Part shown: in pieces, positions 1 to 5,656 of the stretch
How positions within the stretch are numbered: position 1 is the stretch's first letter
Layout of the letters: every line of letters begins with the position of its first letter
Assembly (NCBI GenBank): GCA_015486445.1
Contig: WFRT01000248.1
Span: forward strand, 1-5,656
Direction: 5' to 3'
DNA length: 5,656 nucleotides
Source of the DNA: Pseudomonadota bacterium
Lineage (GTDB): Bacteria; Desulfobacterota; Anaeroferrophillalia; Anaeroferrophillales; Tharpellaceae
Made by a program: the position numbers and the translations under genes
Notes under the pieces: generated by a model
Seen by the model: the letters and a program-made list of their open reading frames with translations, nothing else
What the model was told of the DNA's origin: nothing
Databases searched by the model: none

Positions 1-1
1 A

Positions 2-403
2 CTCGATACCCTGCAGGCCGCTGTGCTGCTGGCCAAACTGCCCCATTTCCGAAAGGAAATAGGACTACGCAACCAGGTGGCGGAAAACTATACCCGGGCC
101 CTGGCTGACAAGTTTACCGTTCCCGAAGTGGCCGCCGACTGCGGTTCGGTTTTCGCCCAGTATACCCTGCGTTCAGACCGGCGTGACGAGGTCCTTACGG
201 CCCTGCGGGAGGCCGAAATTCCGGTGGCGGTCCATTATCCCGTGCCCCTGCACCGGCAGCCGGCCTTTGCCGAACTGGGTTACGGGGCCGGCGCTTTCCC
301 GGTCGCCGAACGGGCCGCGAGCGAGGTTTTTTCCCTGCCGATGCACCCCTTTCTTACACCTTCGGAGCAGGAAAAAATTATCAGCGTATTGCGTAATGCA
401 TAA
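2..403 (+). CDS. DegT/DnrJ/EryC1/StrS family sugar aminotransferase, C-terminal part (5' truncated)
   Basis: PLP-dependent aminotransferase that moves an amino group, usually from glutamate, onto a nucleotide-linked keto-sugar for O-antigen, capsule or glycan building; it is cytoplasmic. Only the last 133 residues are present. The frame is already open at base 2 and begins LDTLQAAVLLAKL, which matches the family motif just after the PLP-lysine domain. The small C-terminal domain follows, with SVFAQYTL, the VAVHYPVPLH segment and the ending SLPMHPFLTPSEQEKI, all typical of the WbpE-like branch that aminates UDP-3-keto-glucuronic acid derivatives. The catalytic lysine and the start codon are upstream of the window, so substrate cannot be fixed. 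The stop codon TAA (401-403) lies inside the start of phoH, an 8-base overlap that suggests translational coupling. The family call is firm; the WbpE-like substrate is an inference from the C-terminus alone. Confidence 0.93.
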   Translation, partial: LDTLQAAVLLAKLPHFRKEIGLRNQVAENYTRALADKFTVPEVAADCGSVFAQYTLRSDRRDEVLTALREAEIPVAVHYPVPLHRQPAFAELGYGAGAFPVAERAASEVFSLPMHPFLTPSEQEKIISVLRNA

Positions 404-1364
404 ATTGAATTTCAGCGATACCGCCGTCATCCAGCTGCTTTTCGGTGAAGGCGGGGAACACCTCAAGCAGCTCGAAGAGAGTTCCGGAGTGCGGATCAAT
501 ACCCGCGGGACCACGGTGATGGTCGAGGGTGACGATCCGATCAAGGTCGAAATCGCCCTCGACGTGCTGGCCGAACTCTACGAGATTGCCGCCGCCGGCT
601 ACCCCCTGTTTACGGCCGATATCGACTACGCCTGGCGTATCAAGTCGGCCGACGCCGCGGCCGGGCTCAAGGAGATTTTTCTCGACAAGGTCTACATTCG
701 CGGCAAAGGCGGCCGCCGCCGGTTCGTTTCCCCCAAGAGCCGGGGTCAGAAATACTATATCGATGCCATCCGCCGCCATGATATTGTTTTCGCGGTCGGC
801 CCGGCCGGCACCGGCAAGACCTACCTGGCCATGGCGATGGCGATTGCGGCCTTAAAGGATCACCAGGTCGAGCGCATCATTCTCACCCGGCCGGCGGTCG
901 AGGCCGGGGAACGCCTGGGTTTTCTGCCCGGTGATCTGCTGGAGAAAATCGACCCCTATCTGAGGCCGCTCTACGACGCCCTGCATGACCTGGTCTCGTT
1001 TGACAAGACCCGGGAAATGTTGGATAAAGGGATTATCGAGGTGGCCCCGCTGGCCTTCATGCGGGGCCGGACCCTGAACGATGCCTTCGTGATTCTCGAC
1101 GAGGCCCAGAACTCCACCAGCGAACAGATGAAAATGTTTTTGACCCGTCTGGGCTTCGGTTCAAAGGCGGTGGTCACCGGCGACGTCACCCAGACCGACC
1201 TGCCGGGCGACCGGCAGTCGGGCCTGGTGACGGTCCAGAAAATCCTGGCCGGGGTCAAGGGCATCGGTTTCTGCAGCTTGAGTGAAATCGATGTCGTCCG
1301 CCACCCCCTGGTCCAGAAGATCATCAGCGCCTACGATCGTTTCGAGCGGGAGCAGCGCCGCTGA
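396..1364 (+). CDS. phoH: PhoH-like ATPase (PhoH/YbeZ family)
   Basis: Cytoplasmic P-loop ATPase of the PhoH/YbeZ family. It is thought to act on RNA and, in E. coli, is linked physically and genetically to YbeY. The protein has 322 residues, the usual length. An N-terminal KH-like region (about 1-60, with LLFGEGGEHLKQLEE and GVRINTRG) precedes the ATPase domain (about 110-310). Walker A is GPAGTGKT at 135-142, Walker B is FVILDEAQ at 231-238, and TGDVTQTDLP at 261-270 is the sensor-like segment; TRPAVEAGERLGFLPGD (164-180) is a family hallmark. No key residue is missing. ATG at 396 was chosen because homology begins there; the frame is open further upstream (a GTG at 183), but that part only shadows the aminotransferase. 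There is no strong Shine-Dalgarno, so translation probably depends on coupling to the upstream gene. ybeY follows with a one-base overlap. Confidence 0.97.
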   Translation: MHKLNFSDTAVIQLLFGEGGEHLKQLEESSGVRINTRGTTVMVEGDDPIKVEIALDVLAELYEIAAAGYPLFTADIDYAWRIKSADAAAGLKEIFLDKVYIRGKGGRRRFVSPKSRGQKYYIDAIRRHDIVFAVGPAGTGKTYLAMAMAIAALKDHQVERIILTRPAVEAGERLGFLPGDLLEKIDPYLRPLYDALHDLVSFDKTREMLDKGIIEVAPLAFMRGRTLNDAFVILDEAQNSTSEQMKMFLTRLGFGSKAVVTGDVTQTDLPGDRQSGLVTVQKILAGVKGIGFCSLSEIDVVRHPLVQKIISAYDRFEREQRR

Positions 1365-1807
1365 TGCCACTCCGCCTGGAAAACCGGCAGACCGCCGAAC
1401 CCCTTGACTGCGACCTGGTCCGGCGGCGGCTGGAGCCGGTTCTGGTCGCCCTGGAGGTGGCCGGCCGGGAACTCGAGGTCGAACTGGTCGACGACCCCGG
1501 TATCACCCTGCTTAATGAGAAATTTTTCAGTCGTCGGCGACCCACAAATGTGATATCATTTCCCTTTGATTCCGCTGACGGTACGTTTTCCGGGAATATT
1601 CTCGGAACCATCGTGGTTTCGGTCGAAACCGCCCGGCGCGAGACCGGTCCGCTGGGCTATACGGTTGAAGAAGGGGTGCTGTACTACCTGATTCACGGCC
1701 TGCTGCACCTTCTGGGGTATGAACATGTCGAGGTTGCCGGGGAAGTCGCGGCGGCCATGGAAAAGCGCCAGGACGAGCTCTTCGAGCTGGTCCTGCAGGA
1801 GCGCTGA
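1364..1807 (+). CDS. ybeY: Endoribonuclease YbeY (16S rRNA maturation, ribosome quality control)
   Basis: Single-strand-specific, metal-dependent endoribonuclease involved in 16S rRNA 3'-end maturation and, with RNase R, in removing defective ribosomes. The 147-residue length is normal for the family. The zinc-binding motif HGLLHLLGYEH at 111-121 supplies three histidines (H111, H115, H121) in the expected HxxxHxxxxxH spacing, and TNVISFPF at 61-68 matches the other conserved block. One oddity is residue 82: the family usually has LGD before the IVIS strand, whereas here it reads LGTIVVS, a threonine in place of aspartate. The ATG at 1364 shares its A with the phoH stop TGA, so the two are probably coupled; a GGGAG at 1348-1352 lies 11 bases upstream as a modest ribosome binding site. 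In many deltaproteobacteria a membrane HD-domain phosphohydrolase gene stands near this pair; none is seen here. Confidence 0.97.
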   Translation: MPLRLENRQTAEPLDCDLVRRRLEPVLVALEVAGRELEVELVDDPGITLLNEKFFSRRRPTNVISFPFDSADGTFSGNILGTIVVSVETARRETGPLGYTVEEGVLYYLIHGLLHLLGYEHVEVAGEVAAAMEKRQDELFELVLQER

Positions 1808-1818
1808 ATTGTTTTATC

Positions 1819-1822
1819 GGAG
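1819..1822 (+). promoter_or_regulatory. Ribosome binding site of the DUF39 gene
   Basis: GGAG ends eight bases before the ATG at 1831, a standard Shine-Dalgarno placement. A second purine run, AGAGGA (1825-1830), directly abuts the ATG and is too close to serve. The site fixes the start of the DUF39 protein and shows that, unlike phoH and ybeY, this gene has its own initiation signal. Confidence 0.7.
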
Positions 1823-1830
1823 TTAGAGGA

Positions 1831-3006
1831 ATGTCGTTTAAAGTCAATAAGACCATTGCCGAAATCAATGAGAAGATTCGCCGCGGCCGGGTGGTTGTCG
1901 TCACCGCCGAAGAGATGATCGGCGTGGTCGAGAAAGAGGGGCCGGTCGAAGCCGCCCGCAAGATCGATGTCGTGACCACCGGGACCTTCGCCCCGATGTG
2001 TTCCTCCGGGGTGTTTCTCAATGTCGGCCACTCGGCTCCCAAGATCAAGGCCAGCCGGGCCTGGATCAACAAGGTCCCGGCCTACGGCGGGATCGCGGCG
2101 GTCGATTTCTTTCTCGGGGCCACCGAGCCCAGCGAGGACGACCCCCTGAACAAGCTCCACCCGGGCCAGTTTCGCTACGGCGGCGGCCACGTTATCCAGG
2201 ACCTGGTCAACGGCAAGAAGGTTCATGTCTACATGGAGGGCTACGGCACCGATTGCTATCCCGCCAAGACCGTCGACAAGGACCTCGATCTTGACGCCAT
2301 GCCCAATGCCATCCTCTGCAACCCGCGCAACGTCTACCAGAACTACAATTGTGCCGTCAACCTGACCGAAAAGACGATCTACACCTACATGGGGGTGTTG
2401 CGCCCCCGGGGCGGCAATGCCACCTACTGCAGCGCCGGCCAGTTGAGCCCCCTGCTCAACGATCCCTACTACCTGACTACCGGCCTCGGAACGAAAATCT
2501 TTCTCGGCGGCGGGGTCGGTTTCGTCACCTGGTGCGGCACCCAGCACAACCCCTACGTGCCCCGGGGCGAAAACGGGGTGGTCAAGGAAGGGGCCGGAAC
2601 CCTGATGCTGACCGGCAATCTCAAGGAGATGTCGCCGCGCTGGCTGGTGGGGGTCAGCATGCTCGGCTACGGCTGCAGCCTGGCGGTCGGGGTCGGGGTG
2701 CCGATCCCGATTCTCAACGAACAGATGGCCCGCTTTACGGCGGTCAGGGACGATCAGATTTTCACCCAGATTGTCGATTACGGCTACGACTATCCGACCG
2801 CGATTTCCCGCAGTCATGGCGAGGTCAGCTACGGTGAACTCAAAAGCGGCAGCATCAATTTTGACGGCCGCGAGATCCCGGCGACGCCCCTGTCGAGCTA
2901 CAGCCGGGCCCTGGAGATCGCCGAAACTTTAAGGGAGTGGATCACCTCGGGGCGCTTTACCCTGGGTGAGGCCCAGAAACTGTTTCCGGGCCATGAACTC
3001 GTCTAA
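1831..3006 (+). CDS. DUF39/COG1900 homocysteine biosynthesis protein (aspartate-semialdehyde sulfurtransferase type)
   Basis: Predicted cytoplasmic enzyme of direct homocysteine synthesis. Family members, studied in Methanosarcina and Desulfovibrio, turn aspartate semialdehyde and sulfide into homocysteine through a cysteine persulfide, bypassing O-acyl-homoserine; a small NIL/ferredoxin protein is a known partner. The 391 residues cover the whole DUF39 domain: VVTTGTFAPMCSSGVFLN (48-64), the GYGTDCYPAK segment (137-146), YMGVLRPRGGNATYCSAGQL (186-205), LGGGVGFVTWCGTQHNP (225-241) and EGAGTLMLTGNLKEMSPRW (253-271). C57 and C142 lie in the two most conserved cysteine contexts and are the likely persulfide residues; others are C163, C174, C200, C235 and C282. 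The C-terminal CBS pair of some archaeal members is absent, and no NIL/ferredoxin gene lies beside it. It starts 23 bases after ybeY with its own Shine-Dalgarno. The family call is firm; activity is inferred from the family. Confidence 0.92.
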   Translation: MSFKVNKTIAEINEKIRRGRVVVVTAEEMIGVVEKEGPVEAARKIDVVTTGTFAPMCSSGVFLNVGHSAPKIKASRAWINKVPAYGGIAAVDFFLGATEPSEDDPLNKLHPGQFRYGGGHVIQDLVNGKKVHVYMEGYGTDCYPAKTVDKDLDLDAMPNAILCNPRNVYQNYNCAVNLTEKTIYTYMGVLRPRGGNATYCSAGQLSPLLNDPYYLTTGLGTKIFLGGGVGFVTWCGTQHNPYVPRGENGVVKEGAGTLMLTGNLKEMSPRWLVGVSMLGYGCSLAVGVGVPIPILNEQMARFTAVRDDQIFTQIVDYGYDYPTAISRSHGEVSYGELKSGSINFDGREIPATPLSSYSRALEIAETLREWITSGRFTLGEAQKLFPGHELV

Positions 3007-3016
3007 TTCCCTGGCA

Positions 3017-3145
3017 ATTGCAATCGTAACTATTCAGCTAAATTCTATCTCCCCTCTTTCAGGAGGGGGCGGGGGTGGTTTTCTTAACGCCTGGCGAAGA
3101 AAAGCCGCGCCCGACCCCGTATTCGGCTGAATAGTTACTTGCAAT
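3017..3145. repeat. Nested imperfect inverted repeat (129 bases)
   Basis: The outer arms are 3017-3043 and 3121-3145. Read on opposite strands they share ATTGCAA, then GTAACTATTCAGC, then AAT, differing by a two-base insertion and two substitutions. Nested inside is a second pair: the G-rich 3065-3078 faces 3105-3118 with 11 of 14 positions pairing, and TTTTCTT (3079-3085) faces AAGAAAA (3097-3103), leaving an 11-base loop at 3086-3096. A side hairpin CCCCTC/GAGGGG (3051-3056 and 3063-3068) competes with the inner left arm. The layout resembles a palindromic dispersed repeat or miniature inverted-repeat element. As RNA it would fold strongly in either direction and could end transcription or protect the upstream 3' end. 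Copies elsewhere in the genome cannot be checked here. Confidence 0.75.
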
Positions 3146-3147
3146 CT

Positions 3148-3345
3148 AACTTTTGACAAACTCGTAAAAAGTCAAAATATTCGATGGCTAAGTAAAAAGC
3201 TTCATATGCACCCCAAGGGCACTTCCGTTGGGCGCAAGGCGCCCGAAACCTGAGGAATGAGGCGTACATACAGTACGCCGCAGTGACGAAGGTTGCAGGG
3301 GAACGCAGCAGATGAAGAGTTTTTACAACGCCATCAACTTTTGAG
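3148..3345. repeat. Palindromic dispersed-type repeat element (about 200 bases)
   Basis: The main arms are 3183-3205 and 3312-3335. On opposite strands they share GATGGC, three variable bases, GTAAAAA, one or two variable bases and CTTCAT. Inner hairpins include a perfect GGCGTAC/GTACGCC stem (3261-3267 and 3273-3279, five-base loop) and GGGCGC/GCGCCC (3230-3235 and 3239-3244, three-base loop). TTTTGAC at 3151-3157 pairs with GTCAAAA at 3171-3177. The nine-base direct repeat AACTTTTGA occurs at 3148-3156 and 3336-3344, and GTAAAAAG recurs at 3164-3171 and 3192-3199. The sequence resembles, from memory, a repeat family common between genes of deltaproteobacteria; that identity is unverified. 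It contains no transposase, so any movement would need help from elsewhere. The ends are approximate. Confidence 0.7.
3153..3181 (+). promoter_or_regulatory. Possible sigma-70 promoter inside the repeat element
   Basis: A perfect -35 box TTGACA (3153-3158) is followed after 17 bases by AATATT (3176-3181), which matches four of six -10 consensus positions including the second-position A and final T. It points toward the TPR gene, about 200 bases upstream of its start. It lies in AT-rich repeat sequence, where chance matches are more likely, and the intervening transcript would be highly folded. Confidence 0.35.
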
Positions 3346-3347
3346 CA

Positions 3348-3374
3348 GTCCCCGGCGTATTCCGGCCGGGGGAC
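3348..3374 (+). promoter_or_regulatory. GC-rich hairpin overlapping the TPR gene's ribosome binding site
   Basis: GTCCCCGGC (3348-3356) pairs with GCCGGGGGAC (3365-3374), with a single bulged G and an eight-base loop. The 3' arm contains GGGGGA (3368-3373), the best Shine-Dalgarno candidate for the GTG at 3383, nine bases away. When folded, the hairpin would hide this site; a weaker GGA at 3375-3377 stays free but is close to the start. No T-run follows, so it does not look like a terminator. Confidence 0.5.
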
Positions 3375-3382
3375 GGATTAGT

Positions 3383-5656
3383 GTGAAAAATCGTATTAAA
3401 CAGATTACCGCCTGGCTGTTGCTGATCGGCTGTCTTTTCTCCTGGTCTCCGCTTTTTTCGAACCAGTCCGGGGAAGGCCTGGTTCTGCCCGAGATCGTGG
3501 TCGTCGGCGAGGACCGGGCCCGGCTCGAGGGCTTTCGTGATTTCGGCCTGTTGCCGGCCCTGGCGCCGGGAGTCAAGCTGGAGCCGGTGGCCGAAAACCT
3601 CACCCTGGCAGGCCGGGAAAGCTCCGCGCCCCGCTGGGAGACGGCCACGACCAAGGCTCCCGGCTGTGCCTACCGCAACCCGGTGACTGCCTCCCTGGCC
3701 CGGGGGCTGGGCGGGGCCGAGGCCTATTACAACAGCGGCCGCCAGAAATATCTCGAGGGTCTCATGGACGAGGCCGAGAGCTATTTCAAGCTTGGCCTGC
3801 AGAAATATCCTGCCTCCCCCCAGGCTCCCGACTTTCACTACTGGCTCGGTGAGATCGCTTTCCGCCGCCACGACTACGCCGCCGCCCACCGCCATTTCCA
3901 GGCCGTGGCTGAGAAAGGCGGCGGCAATTTTTACGATTACGCCTGCTACTCCCTGGCTCTTCTGGATTATCGTGAAAAAAACTATGCCGCGGCCGTCAAA
4001 TGGTTTTCCGAGGCGCTCAAGAGCCCGGACGCCCGGCTGCTTTCGGCATCGCTCTTCTGGAAGGCCGAAGCCCTGCTGCAGCTCGGCCGGCTCGAGGAAG
4101 GCGAGGCCGCTCTCAAGCAGCTGGTGGCGAAATTTTCCACCTCGGCCGAGTACCGGGCCGCCCTCTACAGGCTGGCCACCCTGGCCTTCAACCGGCGGGA
4201 CTACCGGGCCGCGCTGGAATATCTTGTGGCCATGCCCCGGCCCGCCGAGGGCCCGGATATGCTCCAGCGCCAGGCCGACCTGGCCCGGGGCTGGTGCCTC
4301 CAGTTTCTTGATGACTATGCCGGTTCCCTGGAGGTTTTCCAGCGTTTACGGGTCGAAGCGGGCGGGGTGGACGATGTCGTGCCCTTGGCTTTCTTAGGCG
4401 AGATCCTGGCCCGGCTCCGGCAGCAGCAGTTGGACCAGGCCCTGGAGGTGTTCAACCGTCGTCCCGCGGCCTTGAAAAAGCTCCCGGTGGCCGCGGCCGC
4501 GGCCCGGGAACTGATGGCCGCCGCGATCGGGGCGAAAAAACCCGACCAGGCCATCGCCGTGGGCCGGGAGTTGACCACCGATTTTCCCGCCTCGCTGTTG
4601 AAGGTTGACGATTTCCGCACCCTGGCCCGGCTTCAGGTCGAGAATAAGGACTACACCGGAGCCCTGGCGACCATCGACCGGGGCCTGGAGAGTTTTGCCG
4701 GCCGGGAGAGGGCCGAGGCCTGTCTGCATCTTGAACAGGGGCAGGTCCTTTCGGCCGCCGGCCGCAGCGACGAAGCCCTGGTGGTGTTGCAGGCCCTGTT
4801 TGCGCGAAAAGAGCTGTTTGCCGACAATCCCGCCGACCGGGATCTTTTGTACCTGCTTTATACGCGGGCTCTGAATCACCGGAAAAACTACGCCGAAACC
4901 CTCAAGGTCCTGGCCCTGCTGCCGCCCGACTCGACCCCGGCCCGCCAGGCCGACTTGCTTTACGAGCGCGGCTGGGCCGCGCTCAAGAGCCGGCTTTACG
5001 GCCAGGCAATGGACGATTTTACCGGGTTTCTCAATCTCGAGCCGAAGACTAAGGCCAATGCTTCGATTATCGAAAATGCCGAGCTCAACCGTATCGAGGC
5101 GCTTTTCAACCTGCACCGGGACGAAGAGGTTCAGGCCCTGCTCAGTGATTTCATTCACCGACACCCGCAAAGCCGTTTCGAGCCGCGGGCCCGCAACTAT
5201 CTCGGTCTGATCGCCATGCGCCAGGGCGAATTCGAAAAAGCCAGCGCTATCTTTTCCGCCATCCTTTCCCGCCGGAAAAACCTCGATCCGGGGCTCAAGG
5301 CGGAGGTTATTTTCAACCTTGGAGAAAGTCTTTTCAGCCGGGAAAAGTTCAAGTCAGCGATTCCGGTCTACCAGCGCCTGGTGGATGAGTATCCCGGTTC
5401 CAAGCTCAGCGGCCGGGCCCTGATTCGGATGGGCGAGAGTTATTTCAACCTGGGCGAATATTTAAAATCACAGCTGGTCTACTTGAAAGCCAAGCAGGCT
5501 TTTCCCGGCGGAGAGATTGACGAAAAGGCCAGCTACGGAATGCTGCTTTTAGCCTACAACCAGGACAAGTTCGACTATCTCGAGGTCGAGGTCAAGAGGT
5601 TCATCAAGAGATTCCCCGACTCCTCCTATACCGTGCCCTTGTTCATGCTTCTGGTC
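3383..5656 (+). CDS. Exported TPR-repeat protein (3' end beyond window)
   Basis: A single frame of 758 codons runs from GTG at 3383 to the window edge without a stop. Residues 1-26 form a signal sequence: basic MKNRIKQ, then hydrophobic ITAWLLLIG. LIGC at 14-17 fits a lipobox, so it may be a lipoprotein; cleavage after PLFS (about residue 26) is the alternative. Next comes LPEIVVVGED (35-44), reminiscent of a TonB box, and a linker to about 110. The remainder is tandem helix pairs of TPR type, clearest at about 113-146, 152-180, 186-213, 222-252, 257-283, 412-437, 445-473, 523-553, 566-595, 604-630, 641-671 and 678-708. Such proteins are periplasmic or outer-membrane scaffolds for protein complexes; the partner is unknown. 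GTG at 3383 is favoured because it gives the signal sequence directly; the GTG at 3381 is followed at once by a stop. The gene is likely transcribed separately from the four upstream genes. Confidence 0.9.
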   Translation, partial: MKNRIKQITAWLLLIGCLFSWSPLFSNQSGEGLVLPEIVVVGEDRARLEGFRDFGLLPALAPGVKLEPVAENLTLAGRESSAPRWETATTKAPGCAYRNPVTASLARGLGGAEAYYNSGRQKYLEGLMDEAESYFKLGLQKYPASPQAPDFHYWLGEIAFRRHDYAAAHRHFQAVAEKGGGNFYDYACYSLALLDYREKNYAAAVKWFSEALKSPDARLLSASLFWKAEALLQLGRLEEGEAALKQLVAKFSTSAEYRAALYRLATLAFNRRDYRAALEYLVAMPRPAEGPDMLQRQADLARGWCLQFLDDYAGSLEVFQRLRVEAGGVDDVVPLAFLGEILARLRQQQLDQALEVFNRRPAALKKLPVAAAAARELMAAAIGAKKPDQAIAVGRELTTDFPASLLKVDDFRTLARLQVENKDYTGALATIDRGLESFAGRERAEACLHLEQGQVLSAAGRSDEALVVLQALFARKELFADNPADRDLLYLLYTRALNHRKNYAETLKVLALLPPDSTPARQADLLYERGWAALKSRLYGQAMDDFTGFLNLEPKTKANASIIENAELNRIEALFNLHRDEEVQALLSDFIHRHPQSRFEPRARNYLGLIAMRQGEFEKASAIFSAILSRRKNLDPGLKAEVIFNLGESLFSREKFKSAIPVYQRLVDEYPGSKLSGRALIRMGESYFNLGEYLKSQLVYLKAKQAFPGGEIDEKASYGMLLLAYNQDKFDYLEVEVKRFIKRFPDSSYTVPLFMLLV

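Larger units (their letters stand above)
3007..3382. other. Structured intergenic region, no gene
   Basis: This stretch separates the DUF39 gene from the TPR gene. It has no reading frame with coding character; the longest ATG-started frame noted in the middle part, at 3206-3253, has 15 codons and no match to anything I know. It is more AT-rich in places than the flanking genes. Nearly all of it is taken up by two neighbouring inverted-repeat elements (3017-3145 and 3148-3345) and a hairpin (3348-3374). A canonical terminator, a GC stem followed directly by a T-run, is not seen after the DUF39 gene, though the first element could serve that role. Confidence 0.8.

Noticed and set aside
183..395. 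Possible N-terminal extension of PhoH from a GTG at 183
   Set aside because: The extra 71 residues overlap the aminotransferase coding sequence and do not resemble PhoH; family homology begins at the ATG at 396.
1693..2817. Long open frame (374 codons) on the - strand, opposite the DUF39 gene
   Set aside because: It mirrors the strong third-position G/C bias of the + strand gene, its translation has no recognisable domain, and the + strand protein is a clear family member.
3051..3085. Rho-independent terminator after the DUF39 gene (CCCCTC/GAGGGG stem)
   Set aside because: The stem is followed by a G-rich run and the T-rich stretch begins about ten bases later, so it is not canonical; it is described as part of the nested inverted repeat.
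3206..3253. Short ATG-started frame of 15 codons inside the second repeat element
   Set aside because: Very short, no ribosome binding site, and it lies in palindromic repeat sequence.
3007..3382. CRISPR array or tRNA in the intergenic region
   Set aside because: The repeats are inverted and not regularly spaced, and no cloverleaf with T-loop and anticodon features is visible.
3792..4397. Open frame of 201 codons on the + strand in another frame of the TPR gene
   Set aside because: Its product is proline-, arginine- and serine-rich without domain features, as expected from an out-of-frame reading of GC-rich coding sequence.
4394..5170. Open frame of 258 codons on the - strand within the TPR gene
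   Set aside because: The + strand frame has coherent TPR repeats across the same stretch; the - strand product has no recognisable domain and is a by-product of GC-rich codons.

Overview
The window is GC-rich bacterial DNA with every recognisable gene on the + strand. The best guess for its source is a Desulfobacterota (deltaproteobacterial) anaerobe. The grounds are a COG1900/DUF39 homocysteine-biosynthesis protein, a family typical of sulfate reducers and methanogens; the order phoH-ybeY; and an intergenic repeat resembling dispersed palindromic repeats I associate with deltaproteobacterial genomes. No rRNA or other taxonomic marker is present, so this is an inference.

Layout. Positions 2-403 hold the C-terminal end of a DegT/DnrJ/EryC1/StrS sugar aminotransferase whose start lies upstream of the window. 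It overlaps phoH (396-1364) by 8 bases, and phoH overlaps ybeY (1364-1807) by one base. A short gap with a clear ribosome binding site leads to the DUF39 gene (1831-3006). These four genes are packed like one transcript. PhoH and YbeY act in RNA metabolism and ribosome maturation. The aminotransferase makes amino sugars for surface glycans, and the DUF39 protein inserts sulfide into aspartate semialdehyde to make homocysteine.

Positions 3007-3382 carry no gene but are dense in structure: a 129-base nested inverted repeat (3017-3145), a second palindromic element (3148-3345) with a possible sigma-70 promoter at its left end, and a GC-rich hairpin (3348-3374) whose 3' arm contains the likely ribosome binding site of the next gene.

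From 3383 to the end of the window runs one uninterrupted reading frame of 758 codons with a GTG start and no stop. It encodes an exported or lipid-anchored protein made almost entirely of tetratricopeptide (TPR) repeats, with a TonB-box-like stretch just after the signal sequence. It is the largest gene here and is cut by the window edge.

No CRISPR array, tRNA, rRNA, transposase or toxin-antitoxin pair was seen. The least explained parts are the structured intergenic region and the N-terminus of the TPR protein.
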